33,987 nt of DNA from Prochlorothrix hollandica PCC 9006 = CALU 1027 (GTDB taxonomy: Bacteria > Cyanobacteriota > Cyanobacteriia > Prochlorotrichales > Prochlorotrichaceae), in the NCBI RefSeq assembly GCF_000332315.1, contig NZ_KB235938.1, positions 315,155 to 349,141 of the forward strand. Direction: 5' to 3'. Position numbers and translations under genes: made by a program. The notes beneath the pieces were generated by a model. That model made no database searches and was not told the DNA's origin. It was given only the letters and a program-made list of their open reading frames with translations. Positions 1-7,389 of the stretch are shown here, in pieces. How positions within the stretch are numbered: position 1 is the first letter of the stretch; each line of letters begins with the position of its first letter.

Positions 1-1
1 G

Positions 2-106
2 GGAGTGGATCGCTATGCTTACCGCCAAGGTTTGTTTGTCATTCGCCAATCGGGGGATACCGTGGAATTGGCCAATAACCCTCAGTTTCGTCCCACCCCC
101 TGGTAA
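2..106 (+). CDS. 3' end of an unidentified protein gene (partial)
   Basis: An open frame enters from the left edge and ends at TAA, giving 34 residues that finish NNPQFRPTPW. The tail has the pattern AYRQGLFVIRQSGDTVEL, which resembles the C-terminus of cyanobacterial DUF3782-type, PD-(D/E)XK nuclease-like proteins. That is a recollection of the family pattern and not a search result. Too little of the gene is present to assign a function. Confidence 0.55.
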   Translation, partial: GVDRYAYRQGLFVIRQSGDTVELANNPQFRPTPW

Positions 107-137
107 CTCTTCACCCTGACTCGATCGACGAATCCCT

Positions 138-175
138 ATTTCCTACTTCAGTCCAGATTTCCTACTTCAGTCCAG
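138..175. repeat. 19-bp direct repeat, two tandem copies
   Basis: ATTTCCTACTTCAGTCCAG occurs twice back to back, at 138-156 and 157-175, in the spacer after the first partial gene. No coding function is seen. Confidence 0.85.
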
Positions 176-202
176 CCACCGCCAGCGCGTCACTGTGTAC
201 GC

Positions 203-239
203 ACAAGGTATACACAAGGTATACACAAGGTATACACAA
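203..239. repeat. 11-bp tandem repeat (ACACAAGGTAT)
   Basis: Three consecutive GTATACACAA blocks with an 11-bp period, preceded by a degenerate copy (GTACGCACAAG). It lies downstream of the flavoprotein remnant and looks like slippage-generated spacer sequence. Confidence 0.75.
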
Positions 240-276
240 ATTGATCTCAGTCTCGAAGTCCTGACAGGCCAGGTTT

Positions 277-600
277 TTAAGGGTTAATGGCTTGCACTGT
301 CCACTGCTATCCCGATCGCTGGTATAGCCAACGCTCCTGGGGATCTCCCCGTAGGTTGAGATAGTCCACGCGATCGGGAGCCAGCAACAGCCCACAGAAA
401 TCGGCTAAAGGTTGTTCCGGGGCGGGGGCGGGGGGGTCAAACTGGTGTTGGGGCGATCGGGGTGCCCCTGGGTCTGGCCCAGCAAAGGCGCAACGGGCAG
501 GGTCAGAGAGGGATTGCCACAGGTGTTGCCGGCGCTGTTGCAACGCCCCATCCTCGGTATCGGGGGTGATCAGGGTAAGCATGGCAACGGGCCGGGGGCG
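277..600 (-). pseudogene. Remnant of FMN-dependent PPOX-type flavoprotein (C-terminal part)
   Basis: The frame encodes a C-terminal segment with LTLITPD, a QQRRQHLWQSLSDPARCAFA stretch, FCGLLLAPDRVDYLNLRGD and RWLYQ. These match the tail of the cyanobacterial Npun_F5749/Alr4036-type flavin-binding pyridoxamine-oxidase-like family. Two lesions are visible. The N-terminal half is absent: upstream of about 600 the sequence is the end of a Uma2 gene. An in-frame TAG at 307-309 separates the main part from a perfectly family-like ending, QWTVQAINP, followed by TAA at 277-279. Both lesions together make this a dead gene. Homology probably begins near codon LTLIT, so the exact breakpoint is approximate. 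Confidence 0.7.
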
Positions 601-601
601 A

Positions 602-1249
602 TTAACCTGACTCCCACGTTCCAGACCGGAGGCTTTGGCGGAACGCCCGGATCAAGGCCGTATCGTTGAGGGTCTCTGCCTTCAGGATCCAGGGCAACAG
701 GTGATCGGGGGTGAGGCGGGGGAAGGTGTGGCTGGTGGTGATTTCTTGGTACTGCCCCTGTACCAACTGCCAAAACTGCAACGTCTGACCATCAAACTCC
801 CAGACTTCCCCTACACCCAATGCAGCATAAATGGTTCGGCGATCGAGGGTGCGATGGGTAATGTCAATTTCAAGGGCTAAATCAGGGGGAGGATCGTGGC
901 GTAAATCCAGACGTTGTTTGCCTTGAATGGCGGCTGCATTTTGGCTATAAAAGCATTCATCCGGCTCTAGTCCCCGTTCTAAGTCTTGGCGCTTACAGGT
1001 GGTGGAGCCACCTCCCACTAGGGGAATATCCCACTCTTCCGCCAGGGTTTCCACCAGTCGAGCCAGGAGTTTTTTATAACGCTCGTGCTGGAAGGACAGG
1101 ATCATCAGTTCGAGGGTTCCGTGGCTATAGGTGAAGCGCAGGGGTCGATCGCCCAAAAGGTTCAACAAGGTTTCGTAGTGTTCCCAACTGATGTTGGTTA
1201 GGGTGAGGCGTTGTTCAGGAGCCATCAGGGTCTGGATCATACCGTTCAT
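602..1249 (-). CDS. Uma2 family putative endonuclease (DUF820)
   Basis: A 215-residue protein of the Uma2/DUF820 family, a PD-(D/E)XK-like fold greatly expanded in cyanobacteria. In-vivo function is largely unknown and the nuclease role is predicted. Diagnostic elements are the early F(T)YSHGTLELM strand, EPDECFY near residue 95 and PDLALEIDIT near residue 125, which supply the acidic residues of the predicted active site, followed by VGEVWEF(D). Length is normal. The ATG at 1249 is used because no better start with a clear Shine-Dalgarno is visible; Met4 and Met9 are alternatives. Its 3' end directly abuts the flavoprotein remnant, so the gene may have replaced the missing part of that gene. 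Confidence 0.85.
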   Translation of the reverse strand: MNGMIQTLMAPEQRLTLTNISWEHYETLLNLLGDRPLRFTYSHGTLELMILSFQHERYKKLLARLVETLAEEWDIPLVGGGSTTCKRQDLERGLEPDECFYSQNAAAIQGKQRLDLRHDPPPDLALEIDITHRTLDRRTIYAALGVGEVWEFDGQTLQFWQLVQGQYQEITTSHTFPRLTPDHLLPWILKAETLNDTALIRAFRQSLRSGTWESG

Positions 1250-1640
1250 CCAAGGGGTAATCGATCCTGAGAGGTTAGACCAGTCCTGAGAGTTTAGACC
1301 AGTGGTGTAGCGCTGCGGCAGGCAACGTCGCTAGGTCTTTAGATCTCTAGACTTCCATATCTCCAGATCTCTACAGAATCTCTAGGTTTCTACAGAGTAG
1401 GACACTATTCCCGCGATCGCAGGATAATCGATCGCGGAATGCCCATTGTAGAGTTACAGATCGCGGGGCCACCCTTTAGCCTGGTCCCCAGATCCTGCAA
1501 TATCCTTAAAGATTCCAGGCTAGGTTGAAAACCTCTGGCACACTGCAAAGGGGCGAATCGCAGGTCAGACCGGGGACTTGTCTGTTCCAGGTTTGGCGCG
1601 ATCGCCCCGTGTTCTCCCCTTTGGTTACCTAAAATCTGGG
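1250..1640. other. Intergenic stretch with short repeats and a HIP1 palindrome
   Basis: No gene is seen. An imperfect direct repeat built on GAGAGGTTAGACCAGT lies at about 1267-1305. It is followed by a run rich in ATCTCTAG/ATCTCTAC words. A 9-bp inverted repeat, CCGCGATCG (1411-1419) and CGATCGCGG (1429-1437), is built around HIP1 octamers. Confidence 0.6.
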
Positions 1641-1643
1641 TCT

Positions 1644-1905
1644 AAAGCCCCGTCCTTCTAGGACGGCTTTTCTTCCTGCAACTGATCTATCCAGCCTTCT
1701 CCATCTATGCTATTTTAGTTAGCATAAAAGCACGATAAAAGTCTGGGTTGGAGCTAATCCAAGACTCTAAATGGACAAAGAACGGGCGTAAGACCAGTAT
1801 TTCTGGCAATCCGACTGCTTTGTCTAGCCATCCGTACAGCGAACAGCTTGGACTATTCGCCTAGTCGGAGAATCCCCGCACCTTTAGGTCGGGGAGCATG
1901 TCAAC
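1644..1905. mobile_element. Probable IS200/IS605-type relic without transposase
   Basis: The left side has a hairpin, AAAGCCCCGTCCTTCTAGGA then CGGCTTT (1644-1670). The right side has an imperfect hairpin, ATCCCCGCACC-TTTA-GGTCGGGGAG (about 1872-1895), followed by CATGTCAA. Subterminal hairpins of this kind, without terminal inverted repeats, are typical of IS200/IS605 ends in cyanobacteria. The roughly 200 bp between them has no TnpA or TnpB frame, so only the ends remain. Assignment is by resemblance; alignment to annotated IS605 ends would settle it. Confidence 0.4.
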
Positions 1906-2018
1906 CACTCCAGGATCCCCCCCACCCTTGAACCCAGATCCCCCAGGGGATCTGCCCGGACATCCAGCCGCCTAGTTCAGCACCCCTAGTTCAGCACCAC
2001 CTGTTCCGCCGGACTGTG

Positions 2019-2148
2019 TACTGTGTGCAACGTACTGTGTGCAACGCCGTGCGCAACGCCCTGTGCAACGCCGTGCTCAACTCGGACGGTGCGGCTGAGA
2101 TGGTTTGCTTGGATAGTTCGTCTGGGATAGTTCGTTTGGGATAGTTCG
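2019..2148. repeat. Two short tandem-repeat blocks upstream of ndhD
   Basis: The first block (about 2019-2085) repeats GTACTGTGTGCAACG and GCCGTGCGCAACG variants with a 13-15 bp period. The second (about 2110-2148) has three copies of GGATAGTTCG spaced by 14 bp. They fill the presumed 5' untranslated region of ndhD. No recognisable operator is seen. Confidence 0.7.
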
Positions 2149-2226
2149 GCTCTAGGGAAAGGGGGGTGAGCCATTGAGTATAGATCCGGAGATCTTCTGT
2201 TGTTGCCCACGCCTAGCGATCTGGTC

Positions 2227-3825
2227 ATGGATCTAGCAAATTTTCCCTGGTTAACCACCACCATCCTGTTCCCCATTGTCGGTGCCCTTCTAATTCCCTT
2301 CATCCCGGATAAGGGCGACGGCAAGACCATCAAATGGTATGCCCTAACCATCGGCTTAATCGACTTCATTATCCTGGTGTATGCCTTTTACACCCGCTAT
2401 GACTTCGCCAACCCCGATTTACAACTGGTGGAAAGTTACCCTTGGGTTCCCCAAATTGACCTCAACTGGTCTGTGGGAGCCGACGGCCTTTCTATGCCCC
2501 TGATCCTGCTCACGGGCTTTATCAGCACCCTGGCGGTTTTGGCCTCCTGGCCGGTCACCCTCAAGCCCCGGCTGTTTTATTTCCTGATCCTGTCCATGTA
2601 TGGGGGACAGATCGCGGTATTTGCGGTCCAGGATATGTTGCTGTTTTTCCTGACCTGGGAACTAGAGCTGATCCCGGTCTATCTTCTGCTCTCCATTTGG
2701 GGGGGGAAAAAGCGGCAATATGCAGCCACCAAGTTCATTCTCTACACCGCCGGTAGCTCCCTCTTTATTTTGGTGGGAGCCTTCGCCATGGCCTTCTATG
2801 GGGACACCATCACCTTTGACTTTACGGCTCTGGCAGCTAAGAACTATGCCATTGGCTTCCAGTTATTGGTCTATGCCGGGTTCTTGGTGGCCTATGGGGT
2901 GAAGTTGCCCATTGTGCCCCTCCACACCTGGCTTCCCGATGCCCACGGCGAGGCCACTGCGCCAGTGCACATGTTGCTGGCGGGCATTTTGCTGAAAATG
3001 GGAGGTTATGCCCTCATTCGCATGAATGCTGGCTTTCTACCGGAGGCCCATGCCCAATTTGCCCCTGTTCTGGTGATTTTGGGCATTATTAACATTATCT
3101 ATGCGGCCCTCACGTCTTTTGCCCAACGGAACCTTAAACGCAAAATCGCCTATTCGTCCATTTCCCACATGGGCTTTGTCTTGATTGGCATTGGTTCCTT
3201 TACGGACATTGGCATGAGCGGCGCGATGCTGCAAATGATTTCCCACGGTTTGATTGGGGCTAGCCTCTTCTTTTTGGTGGGGGCCACCTACGATCGCACC
3301 CATACCCTGATGTTGGATGAAATGGGAGGCGTGGGCAAACACATGAAGAAGCTGTTTGCCATGTGGGTCACTTGTTCCATGGCTTCCCTAGCCTTGCCGG
3401 GTATGAGTGGTTTTGTGGCGGAACTGATGGTGTTTGTGGGCTTTGCCACCAGTGATGCCTATAGCGTCACCTTCCGCTTGGTGGGGGTGATTTTGGCAGC
3501 GGTGGGGGTGGTGCTGACCCCCATCTATCTCCTGTCCATGTTGCGAGAAATCTTCTACGGTCCAGAAAATAAGGAACTCTCAGAGTCCCAAAATCTGGTG
3601 GATGCGGAACCCCGCGAAATCTACATTATTGCCTGTTTGTTGGTGCCCATTATCGGCATGGGGTTCTATCCCAAAATCGTGACCCAGATCTACGATGCCA
3701 CGGCTGGCAAGATTACCGATCGCCTGCGGGGTGCGGTGCCCAGTTTAGCCGATCACCCTTCCCCTGCTCCCGGTTCCTTTTTTGAGGGTCTGGAGTTGGC
3801 CCAGGCTCCGGCGATCGCCGACTAA
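2227..3825 (+). CDS. ndhD: NAD(P)H-quinone oxidoreductase chain 4 (NdhD1)
   Basis: Membrane-arm, antiporter-like subunit of the thylakoid NDH-1 complex, which works in respiration and in cyclic electron flow around photosystem I. It is about 532 residues with about 14 hydrophobic segments. Strongly conserved blocks include [31 protein letters not shown] (the membrane glutamate), [35 protein letters not shown] and [14 protein letters not shown]. Conservation is close to NdhD1 rather than the CO2-uptake paralogues NdhD3/D4. A TTG-initiated frame opens at 2200, but ATG at 2227 gives the family-typical start [11 protein letters not shown] and is preferred. In many cyanobacteria ndhF1 precedes this gene; here a repeat-rich spacer does. 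Confidence 0.95.
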   Translation: MDLANFPWLTTTILFPIVGALLIPFIPDKGDGKTIKWYALTIGLIDFIILVYAFYTRYDFANPDLQLVESYPWVPQIDLNWSVGADGLSMPLILLTGFISTLAVLASWPVTLKPRLFYFLILSMYGGQIAVFAVQDMLLFFLTWELELIPVYLLLSIWGGKKRQYAATKFILYTAGSSLFILVGAFAMAFYGDTITFDFTALAAKNYAIGFQLLVYAGFLVAYGVKLPIVPLHTWLPDAHGEATAPVHMLLAGILLKMGGYALIRMNAGFLPEAHAQFAPVLVILGIINIIYAALTSFAQRNLKRKIAYSSISHMGFVLIGIGSFTDIGMSGAMLQMISHGLIGASLFFLVGATYDRTHTLMLDEMGGVGKHMKKLFAMWVTCSMASLALPGMSGFVAELMVFVGFATSDAYSVTFRLVGVILAAVGVVLTPIYLLSMLREIFYGPENKELSESQNLVDAEPREIYIIACLLVPIIGMGFYPKIVTQIYDATAGKITDRLRGAVPSLADHPSPAPGSFFEGLELAQAPAIAD

Positions 3826-3833
3826 GCCTTTGT

Positions 3834-3870
3834 CCCTCTCCCGTTCTGGGAGAGGGATTTAGGGTGAGGG
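3834..3870. repeat. Dispersed CCCTCTCCC palindrome, copy 1
   Basis: A perfect 9-bp stem, CCCTCTCCC (3834-3842) and GGGAGAGGG (3848-3856), with loop GTTCT is followed by ATTTAGGGTGAGGG. A close relative is at 12031-12073. It sits directly after the ndhD stop and could also shape the mRNA 3' end. Confidence 0.7.
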
Positions 3871-3920
3871 TAGCCAACGCGGGATGCACCCGGTTCAACC
3901 GAATGGGTTCTAGCCATCCA

Positions 3921-3956
3921 ATCCCCGATCTGGTGTGACAGGTCGGGGATTTTTAT
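3921..3956 (+). terminator. Rho-independent terminator after ndhD
   Basis: An 11-bp stem, ATCCCCGATCT and AGGTCGGGGAT (one G-T wobble), with loop GGTGTGAC is followed immediately by a T run. It lies about 100 bp after the ndhD stop in the ndhD direction. Confidence 0.8.
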
Positions 3957-4069
3957 GACTTTGGCGATCACGTTTAAAAACAAAACAAATAGGGCAGGCA
4001 CTGGGAGCCTACCCTACTTCGCCAAAATTGGCATATTAACCCGATCAACTGGGATATTACAACAAATAA

Positions 4070-4151
4070 TGGGCAGAGGGAGACTTGAACTCCCATGACC
4101 GAAGCCGCCGCATTTTGAGTGCGGTGCGTCTACCAATTCCGCCATCCGCCC
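4070..4151 (-). tRNA. trnL-CAA: tRNA-Leu (anticodon CAA)
   Basis: The reverse strand folds as a class II tRNA. The acceptor arm is GGGCGGA/TCTGCCC with discriminator A, the D region is TGGCGGAATTGGTAGACGC, and the anticodon stem-loop is CCGCA-CTCAAAA-TGCGG with CAA at positions 34-36. A short variable arm and T arm GGGAG-TTCAAGT-CTCCC follow. The CCA end is not encoded. Its 5' 22 nucleotides are shared with the 3' end of the upstream M48 protease gene on the same strand. Confidence 0.95.
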
Positions 4152-5005
4152 AGGGACTTAGCTTTATTATTATAGCGGCTTTTGGTCGAACGCAACAATT
4201 CTTCATACATAGCACTGCTGCCCCAGCGATCGATCTCCCTGGCCCGCAATACCGGTAGAGGATGGGTGAGGGGGGCGGTTTGCAGTTGTTGGATCAGTTG
4301 GCCCAGTTCCGTGGCACTGGATCCGTCATAGGCTTTGGCCTGGTCAATGAAGGCATCCAGGTTTAACTGAGCCGCCAATTGGGGCGATCCCCCCGTCAGT
4401 TTCATCAACACCGAAGCCACCACCCTGGGGTCTTGGCTGACCAGGAGAGCCGCCCGATCGCAGGTAAATTCGGCACAGCGGACCCACTCCATCAGTTGTT
4501 CCTGGAGATTCTGGGCCAGGGTCAGTCCCCAGTTGGGAATTTGCTCCGCCGCCAACACCAATAGATTGGCGAGGGTTAAGTAAACCCCATGGTCACATTT
4601 CAGGTGTCCCAATTCATGGGCCATCACCGCTTGGATCTCCGGCAGGGTCAGCAGATCCAGCAGGGCGGTGTGGATGACCATGAAGGGCTGCTTGCCCCGC
4701 ATGGCGAAGGTGTAGGCATTGGGGACGGGGTTTTGGCGGATGTAGAGGGCGGGAGGCTCCAGATCCAGGATTTGGGCAGCTTCCTGGAGAAGTTGGTGGA
4801 GGTGGGGCAGTTGGCGATCGCTGACCAAAATGCTGGCGGCCATATTTTCCAGGTAAAAATATTGCTCAGCAACCGGGGCCAACAGGTTCCGAATCACCAG
4901 ATCAAAACCGGGCAACTGTTTGAGGGCAGTGGTGGCCTCGTAGTCTAAGGGATGGCGAAAGGCATCGGCTTGGAGTCCCTTGAGGGTAATTTTGGGGGCG
5001 TTCAT
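4130..5005 (-). CDS. M48 family zinc metallopeptidase
   Basis: About 291 residues. The HELGH zinc-binding motif is at about residues 130-134, preceded by the family-typical PNAYTFAMRGKQPFMVIHT segment (substrate-edge strand). The third zinc ligand is probably the glutamate of EFTCDRAALL, about 60 residues later. This is the HtpX/Ste24-like catalytic domain, with no strongly hydrophobic transmembrane anchor obvious, so it is likely soluble or peripheral. A TTG start at 5014 is possible, but ATG at 5005 (MNAPKITLKG) is preferred. The frame does not stop until inside the tRNA-Leu gene, ending GGWRNW, so the last seven codons come from the 5' acceptor and D-arm sequence of the tRNA. Confidence 0.88.
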   Translation of the reverse strand: MNAPKITLKGLQADAFRHPLDYEATTALKQLPGFDLVIRNLLAPVAEQYFYLENMAASILVSDRQLPHLHQLLQEAAQILDLEPPALYIRQNPVPNAYTFAMRGKQPFMVIHTALLDLLTLPEIQAVMAHELGHLKCDHGVYLTLANLLVLAAEQIPNWGLTLAQNLQEQLMEWVRCAEFTCDRAALLVSQDPRVVASVLMKLTGGSPQLAAQLNLDAFIDQAKAYDGSSATELGQLIQQLQTAPLTHPLPVLRAREIDRWGSSAMYEELLRSTKSRYNNKAKSLGGWRNW

Positions 5006-5051
5006 TGTAGTCAAGGCAGGGAGAGGGAATCAGAGGGGGAAAAGGGGTGCG

Positions 5052-5864
5052 CTAGGGTAATTGGTTGGGATCCAGCCCCAGGGATCGGATATAGTCCGCG
5101 AGGCGATCGGCCCGTTGCCGCTCCTGCTGGGCTTGGCTCTGGGCGGTGTCGGCCCGTTGCCGCTCCTGCTGGGCTTGGCCCTGGGCGGTGTCGGCCCGTT
5201 GTCGTTCCCACAGCCACTGCTGACGGGTCACCTCCGGTAGAACCTGGGGTTGACCTTGGTCATCAAACCAGGCCAGTAGCTCCTGATCGATGCCCCACAG
5301 GGTTTGCTGATGTCGCCCCAACCCTAAGCCCACCTCCGGCATCCAGTAGGGTTCCCCCCCCTGGAGGGCGTACTGGCCTTGGATCAGTTTGTAGACTTCC
5401 AAGGGTCGATGGCGATCGCGCCGCCAAAATTCAGGGTTATAAATCGCGTAATATAAGACCCCCAGACGGCCATAGAGGGCCATTTTGTCCCCATATTCCC
5501 CCCCCGGTTTATGGGACACCATTTCCAGCACTAAGGTGGGCACCATCCAGTTTTCTTCCCAGAGGGCATAGCTGCGGCGGGATTTGCCTCCCTTTTTCCG
5601 CTCCACGTTCAAACTCAAGAAACCGTCGGGCACTACGGGGATCCTGGGGTTTTCCCCAGTGGTGTGGTACACCGCCATATCGACTCCAAAATACCAATCT
5701 TGGCGATCGGCCCAAAGACTAGCTAAGGCGAACAGTAACAGATTGGGGAGTAAGTTCTGATCTTCATTGTCCACAGGGGTATCGTCGGAACAGGGGAGTT
5801 CCTCGGTGGAAGGGAGGAGTTGGGGATTAAGTTGGGGATTAAGTTGGGGGTCAACTGAGAGCAT
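5052..5864 (-). CDS. Uma2 family putative endonuclease with C-terminal coiled coil
   Basis: A 270-residue Uma2/DUF820 protein. The core has VVPDGFLSLNVER (about 78-90) and TLVLEMVSHKPGGEYGDKMALY with LGVLYYAIYNPE, the predicted catalytic region and the closing strand of the fold. The tail (about 218-258) is a repeated QERQRADTAQ(G/S)QAQ heptad-like segment predicted to form a coiled coil, encoded by near-identical DNA repeats. The N-terminus carries a small PQLN repeat. It belongs to the large Uma2 subclass with extended tails. It follows the M48 gene's start by about 45 bp on the same strand but is transcribed ahead of it, so the two could be co-transcribed. Confidence 0.87.
   Translation of the reverse strand: MLSVDPQLNPQLNPQLLPSTEELPCSDDTPVDNEDQNLLPNLLLFALASLWADRQDWYFGVDMAVYHTTGENPRIPVVPDGFLSLNVERKKGGKSRRSYALWEENWMVPTLVLEMVSHKPGGEYGDKMALYGRLGVLYYAIYNPEFWRRDRHRPLEVYKLIQGQYALQGGEPYWMPEVGLGLGRHQQTLWGIDQELLAWFDDQGQPQVLPEVTRQQWLWERQRADTAQGQAQQERQRADTAQSQAQQERQRADRLADYIRSLGLDPNQLP
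5110..5203. repeat. In-gene tandem repeat encoding the Uma2 coiled-coil tail
   Basis: GGCCCGTTGCCGCTCCTGCT-type units of about 42 bp recur two to three times, keeping frame and encoding the QERQRADTAQ repeats of the Uma2 protein on the minus strand. The third unit is partial. Confidence 0.8.
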
Positions 5865-5927
5865 TGCTGTTGTCTCCAGGGGGAACAGCAGGGGCTTGAA
5901 TCTTGCTGTTAGTGTAGACGATTCCTA

Positions 5928-6026
5928 GGGCACCTCGATTAATTGGGTTGGGCGGCGAAGCCGCCCAACCCAACCCCTATTCTTGCGTTGGTCCAGGGGC
6001 GAGAATTTGGATTTTTCGAGGTGCCC
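5928..6026. repeat. Small inverted-repeat element with an internal perfect hairpin
   Basis: Outer inverted repeats GGGCACCTCGA (5928-5938) and TCGAGGTGCCC (6016-6026) enclose a central 14-bp perfect stem, TTGGGTTGGGCGGC / GCCGCCCAACCCAA (5943-5973, loop GAA). The outer and inner symmetry and the size of about 100 bp suggest a MITE-like or REP-like unit. The sequence ACCTCGATTAA.TGGGTT recurs near 12860, a partial relative. It sits just after the hisC stop and could also act as that gene's terminator. Confidence 0.65.
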
Positions 6027-6027
6027 C

Positions 6028-7224
6028 CTAGGGGGTAAGGCTGGCCATGACGGCTTGGAGCCGATCCACCGTTCGTTGGTTTTCTTCGGGACTCCCCACC
6101 GTGATCCGTAGTCCGCCCCCCGTGTGGCGAATGAGGCTGCCCCGCTGGGCCATGTGTTGGCAGATGTGGGCTAGGGTTGCCCCTGGTGCTGATTTAGGGG
6201 ATCCAGCCTTAGGGGATCCAGCATCAGGGGATCCAGCCTCAGGCCGTAGCTGGAGGAACAGGAAATTAGCGGCGCTGGGGTACACCTGGAACGGGGGCAA
6301 CTGGCCTAGGGCTTGGGCGAGGGTCGATCGCTCCTGGCGCAGTTCTGATAAACAGCCCAAGAGGTCTTGGCGGTGTTGTAGGGCTACGATCGCCGCTGCC
6401 TGGGCAAAACTGGGCAAATTGTAGGGCAACCGCACCCGTTCCAGGGCCGCAATCAGACCGGGGTTAGCCACCCCATAGCCGACCCGATGGCCCGCCAACC
6501 GGAACCCCTTGGAAAAGGTGCGTAGGACAATCCAGTTGGGCCGGGTCAGGGCTTCCGCCACCACGGTGGTTTGGCTAAATTCAAAATAGGCTTCATCAAT
6601 GACCACCAAAATCTCCTCTGGCACCTGGCGCAGCCAGTCCAATTCCGTTTCGGTCAGGGCATTGGCGGTGGGGGAGTTGGGATGCACCACAAACAGCAGG
6701 CGCAGGGGGGGGCTGGCGGGGGACTCTAGGGCGGCTTGGGCTGCGTCCAGGTCCAGGGCAAAGGTGTGGGGCGATCGCGTTCCCCGCTGCACCGACACCC
6801 CCAAGGTTTCGGCAATGACCCCATACATGGAAAAGGTGGGTTCTGCCACCCACACGGAACCGGCTCCCCCCACACAGGTGGCAATGACCAGGGATCGAAT
6901 TAACTCATCGGATCCATTGCCCACGGTCAAGTGCTCAACCCCCAGGGTTTCCCCGGAACCCAGGGCTTCCTGGACATAGGCTGCTAGCTCGGTTTTCAGC
7001 TCGCTGTGACTGCCATCGGGGTAGCGGTTGCTGTGGAGATGGTGGCAATAGCTCCAGGCCAGCTTTTCCTTGAGGGCCAGGGGCAGGTCGTAGGGGCTTT
7101 CGTTGGTGTCCAGTTGATCGACCCGGTCTGTGGGGCCGATCGCTGCTCCACTATGGCCGGGATTGGCGGTATAGCCCCCCAACTGGGCAAGGCTAGGGCG
7201 CAGGTAGGGTAAGGACGGAACCAT
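6028..7224 (-). CDS. hisC: Histidinol-phosphate aminotransferase
   Basis: A 398-residue fold-type I, PLP-dependent aminotransferase that converts imidazole-acetol phosphate to histidinol phosphate in histidine synthesis. Visible motifs: LDTNESPYDLP near residue 40, VGNGSDELI near 101, VVHPNSPTANAL near 179 (substrate/PLP region), VVIDEAYFEF near 207, and TFSKGFRLAGHRVGY with the PLP lysine at about 239. The C-terminal domain has the conserved IRHTGGGLRITVGSPEEN. Residues about 329-345 are an unusual AGSP(D/K) repeat from three 15-bp DNA units, absent from typical HisC. The ATG at 7224 gives a normal N-terminus. Confidence 0.93.
   Translation of the reverse strand: MVPSLPYLRPSLAQLGGYTANPGHSGAAIGPTDRVDQLDTNESPYDLPLALKEKLAWSYCHHLHSNRYPDGSHSELKTELAAYVQEALGSGETLGVEHLTVGNGSDELIRSLVIATCVGGAGSVWVAEPTFSMYGVIAETLGVSVQRGTRSPHTFALDLDAAQAALESPASPPLRLLFVVHPNSPTANALTETELDWLRQVPEEILVVIDEAYFEFSQTTVVAEALTRPNWIVLRTFSKGFRLAGHRVGYGVANPGLIAALERVRLPYNLPSFAQAAAIVALQHRQDLLGCLSELRQERSTLAQALGQLPPFQVYPSAANFLFLQLRPEAGSPDAGSPKAGSPKSAPGATLAHICQHMAQRGSLIRHTGGGLRITVGSPEENQRTVDRLQAVMASLTP
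6194..6238. repeat. In-frame 15-bp tandem repeat inside hisC
   Basis: Three units of T(T/C)AGGGGATCCAGC(C/A) at 6194-6208, 6209-6223 and 6224-6238, each with a BamHI-like GGATCC core. On the minus strand they encode AGSP repeats near the C-terminal domain of HisC. Confidence 0.9.
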
Positions 7225-7333
7225 AGGACAACTCCAACTCAGGGAACGATCGAGGGCTAGGCTATCAACTGAAGCGGCAACCTGGGGCGATTAATCTACC
7301 AGGAATAAACCGGCACGAATAAACCAAGGGGGC

Positions 7334-7389
7334 AACCTACAGGGACTAACCTACAGGGACTAACCTACAGGGACTAACCTACAGGGACT
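7334..7389. repeat. 14-bp tandem repeat, four copies, overlapping a stop codon
   Basis: AACCTACAGGGACT is present four times head to tail (7334, 7348, 7362, 7376), without interruption. The last unit overlaps the first two bases of the TAG stop (7388-7390, minus strand) of the EAL gene. There are no variable spacers, so it is not a CRISPR. Confidence 0.92.

Noticed and set aside
2200-2226. TTG start of ndhD
   Set aside because: The ATG nine codons later matches the NdhD1 N-terminus and no Shine-Dalgarno supports the TTG.
4952-5722. Plus-strand 256-residue ORF rich in PAGLGPGRCRP repeats
   Set aside because: It is the antisense shadow of the Uma2 coiled-coil repeats and core.
7334-7389. CRISPR-like repeats
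   Set aside because: The 14-bp units are contiguous without spacers, so this is a simple tandem repeat.
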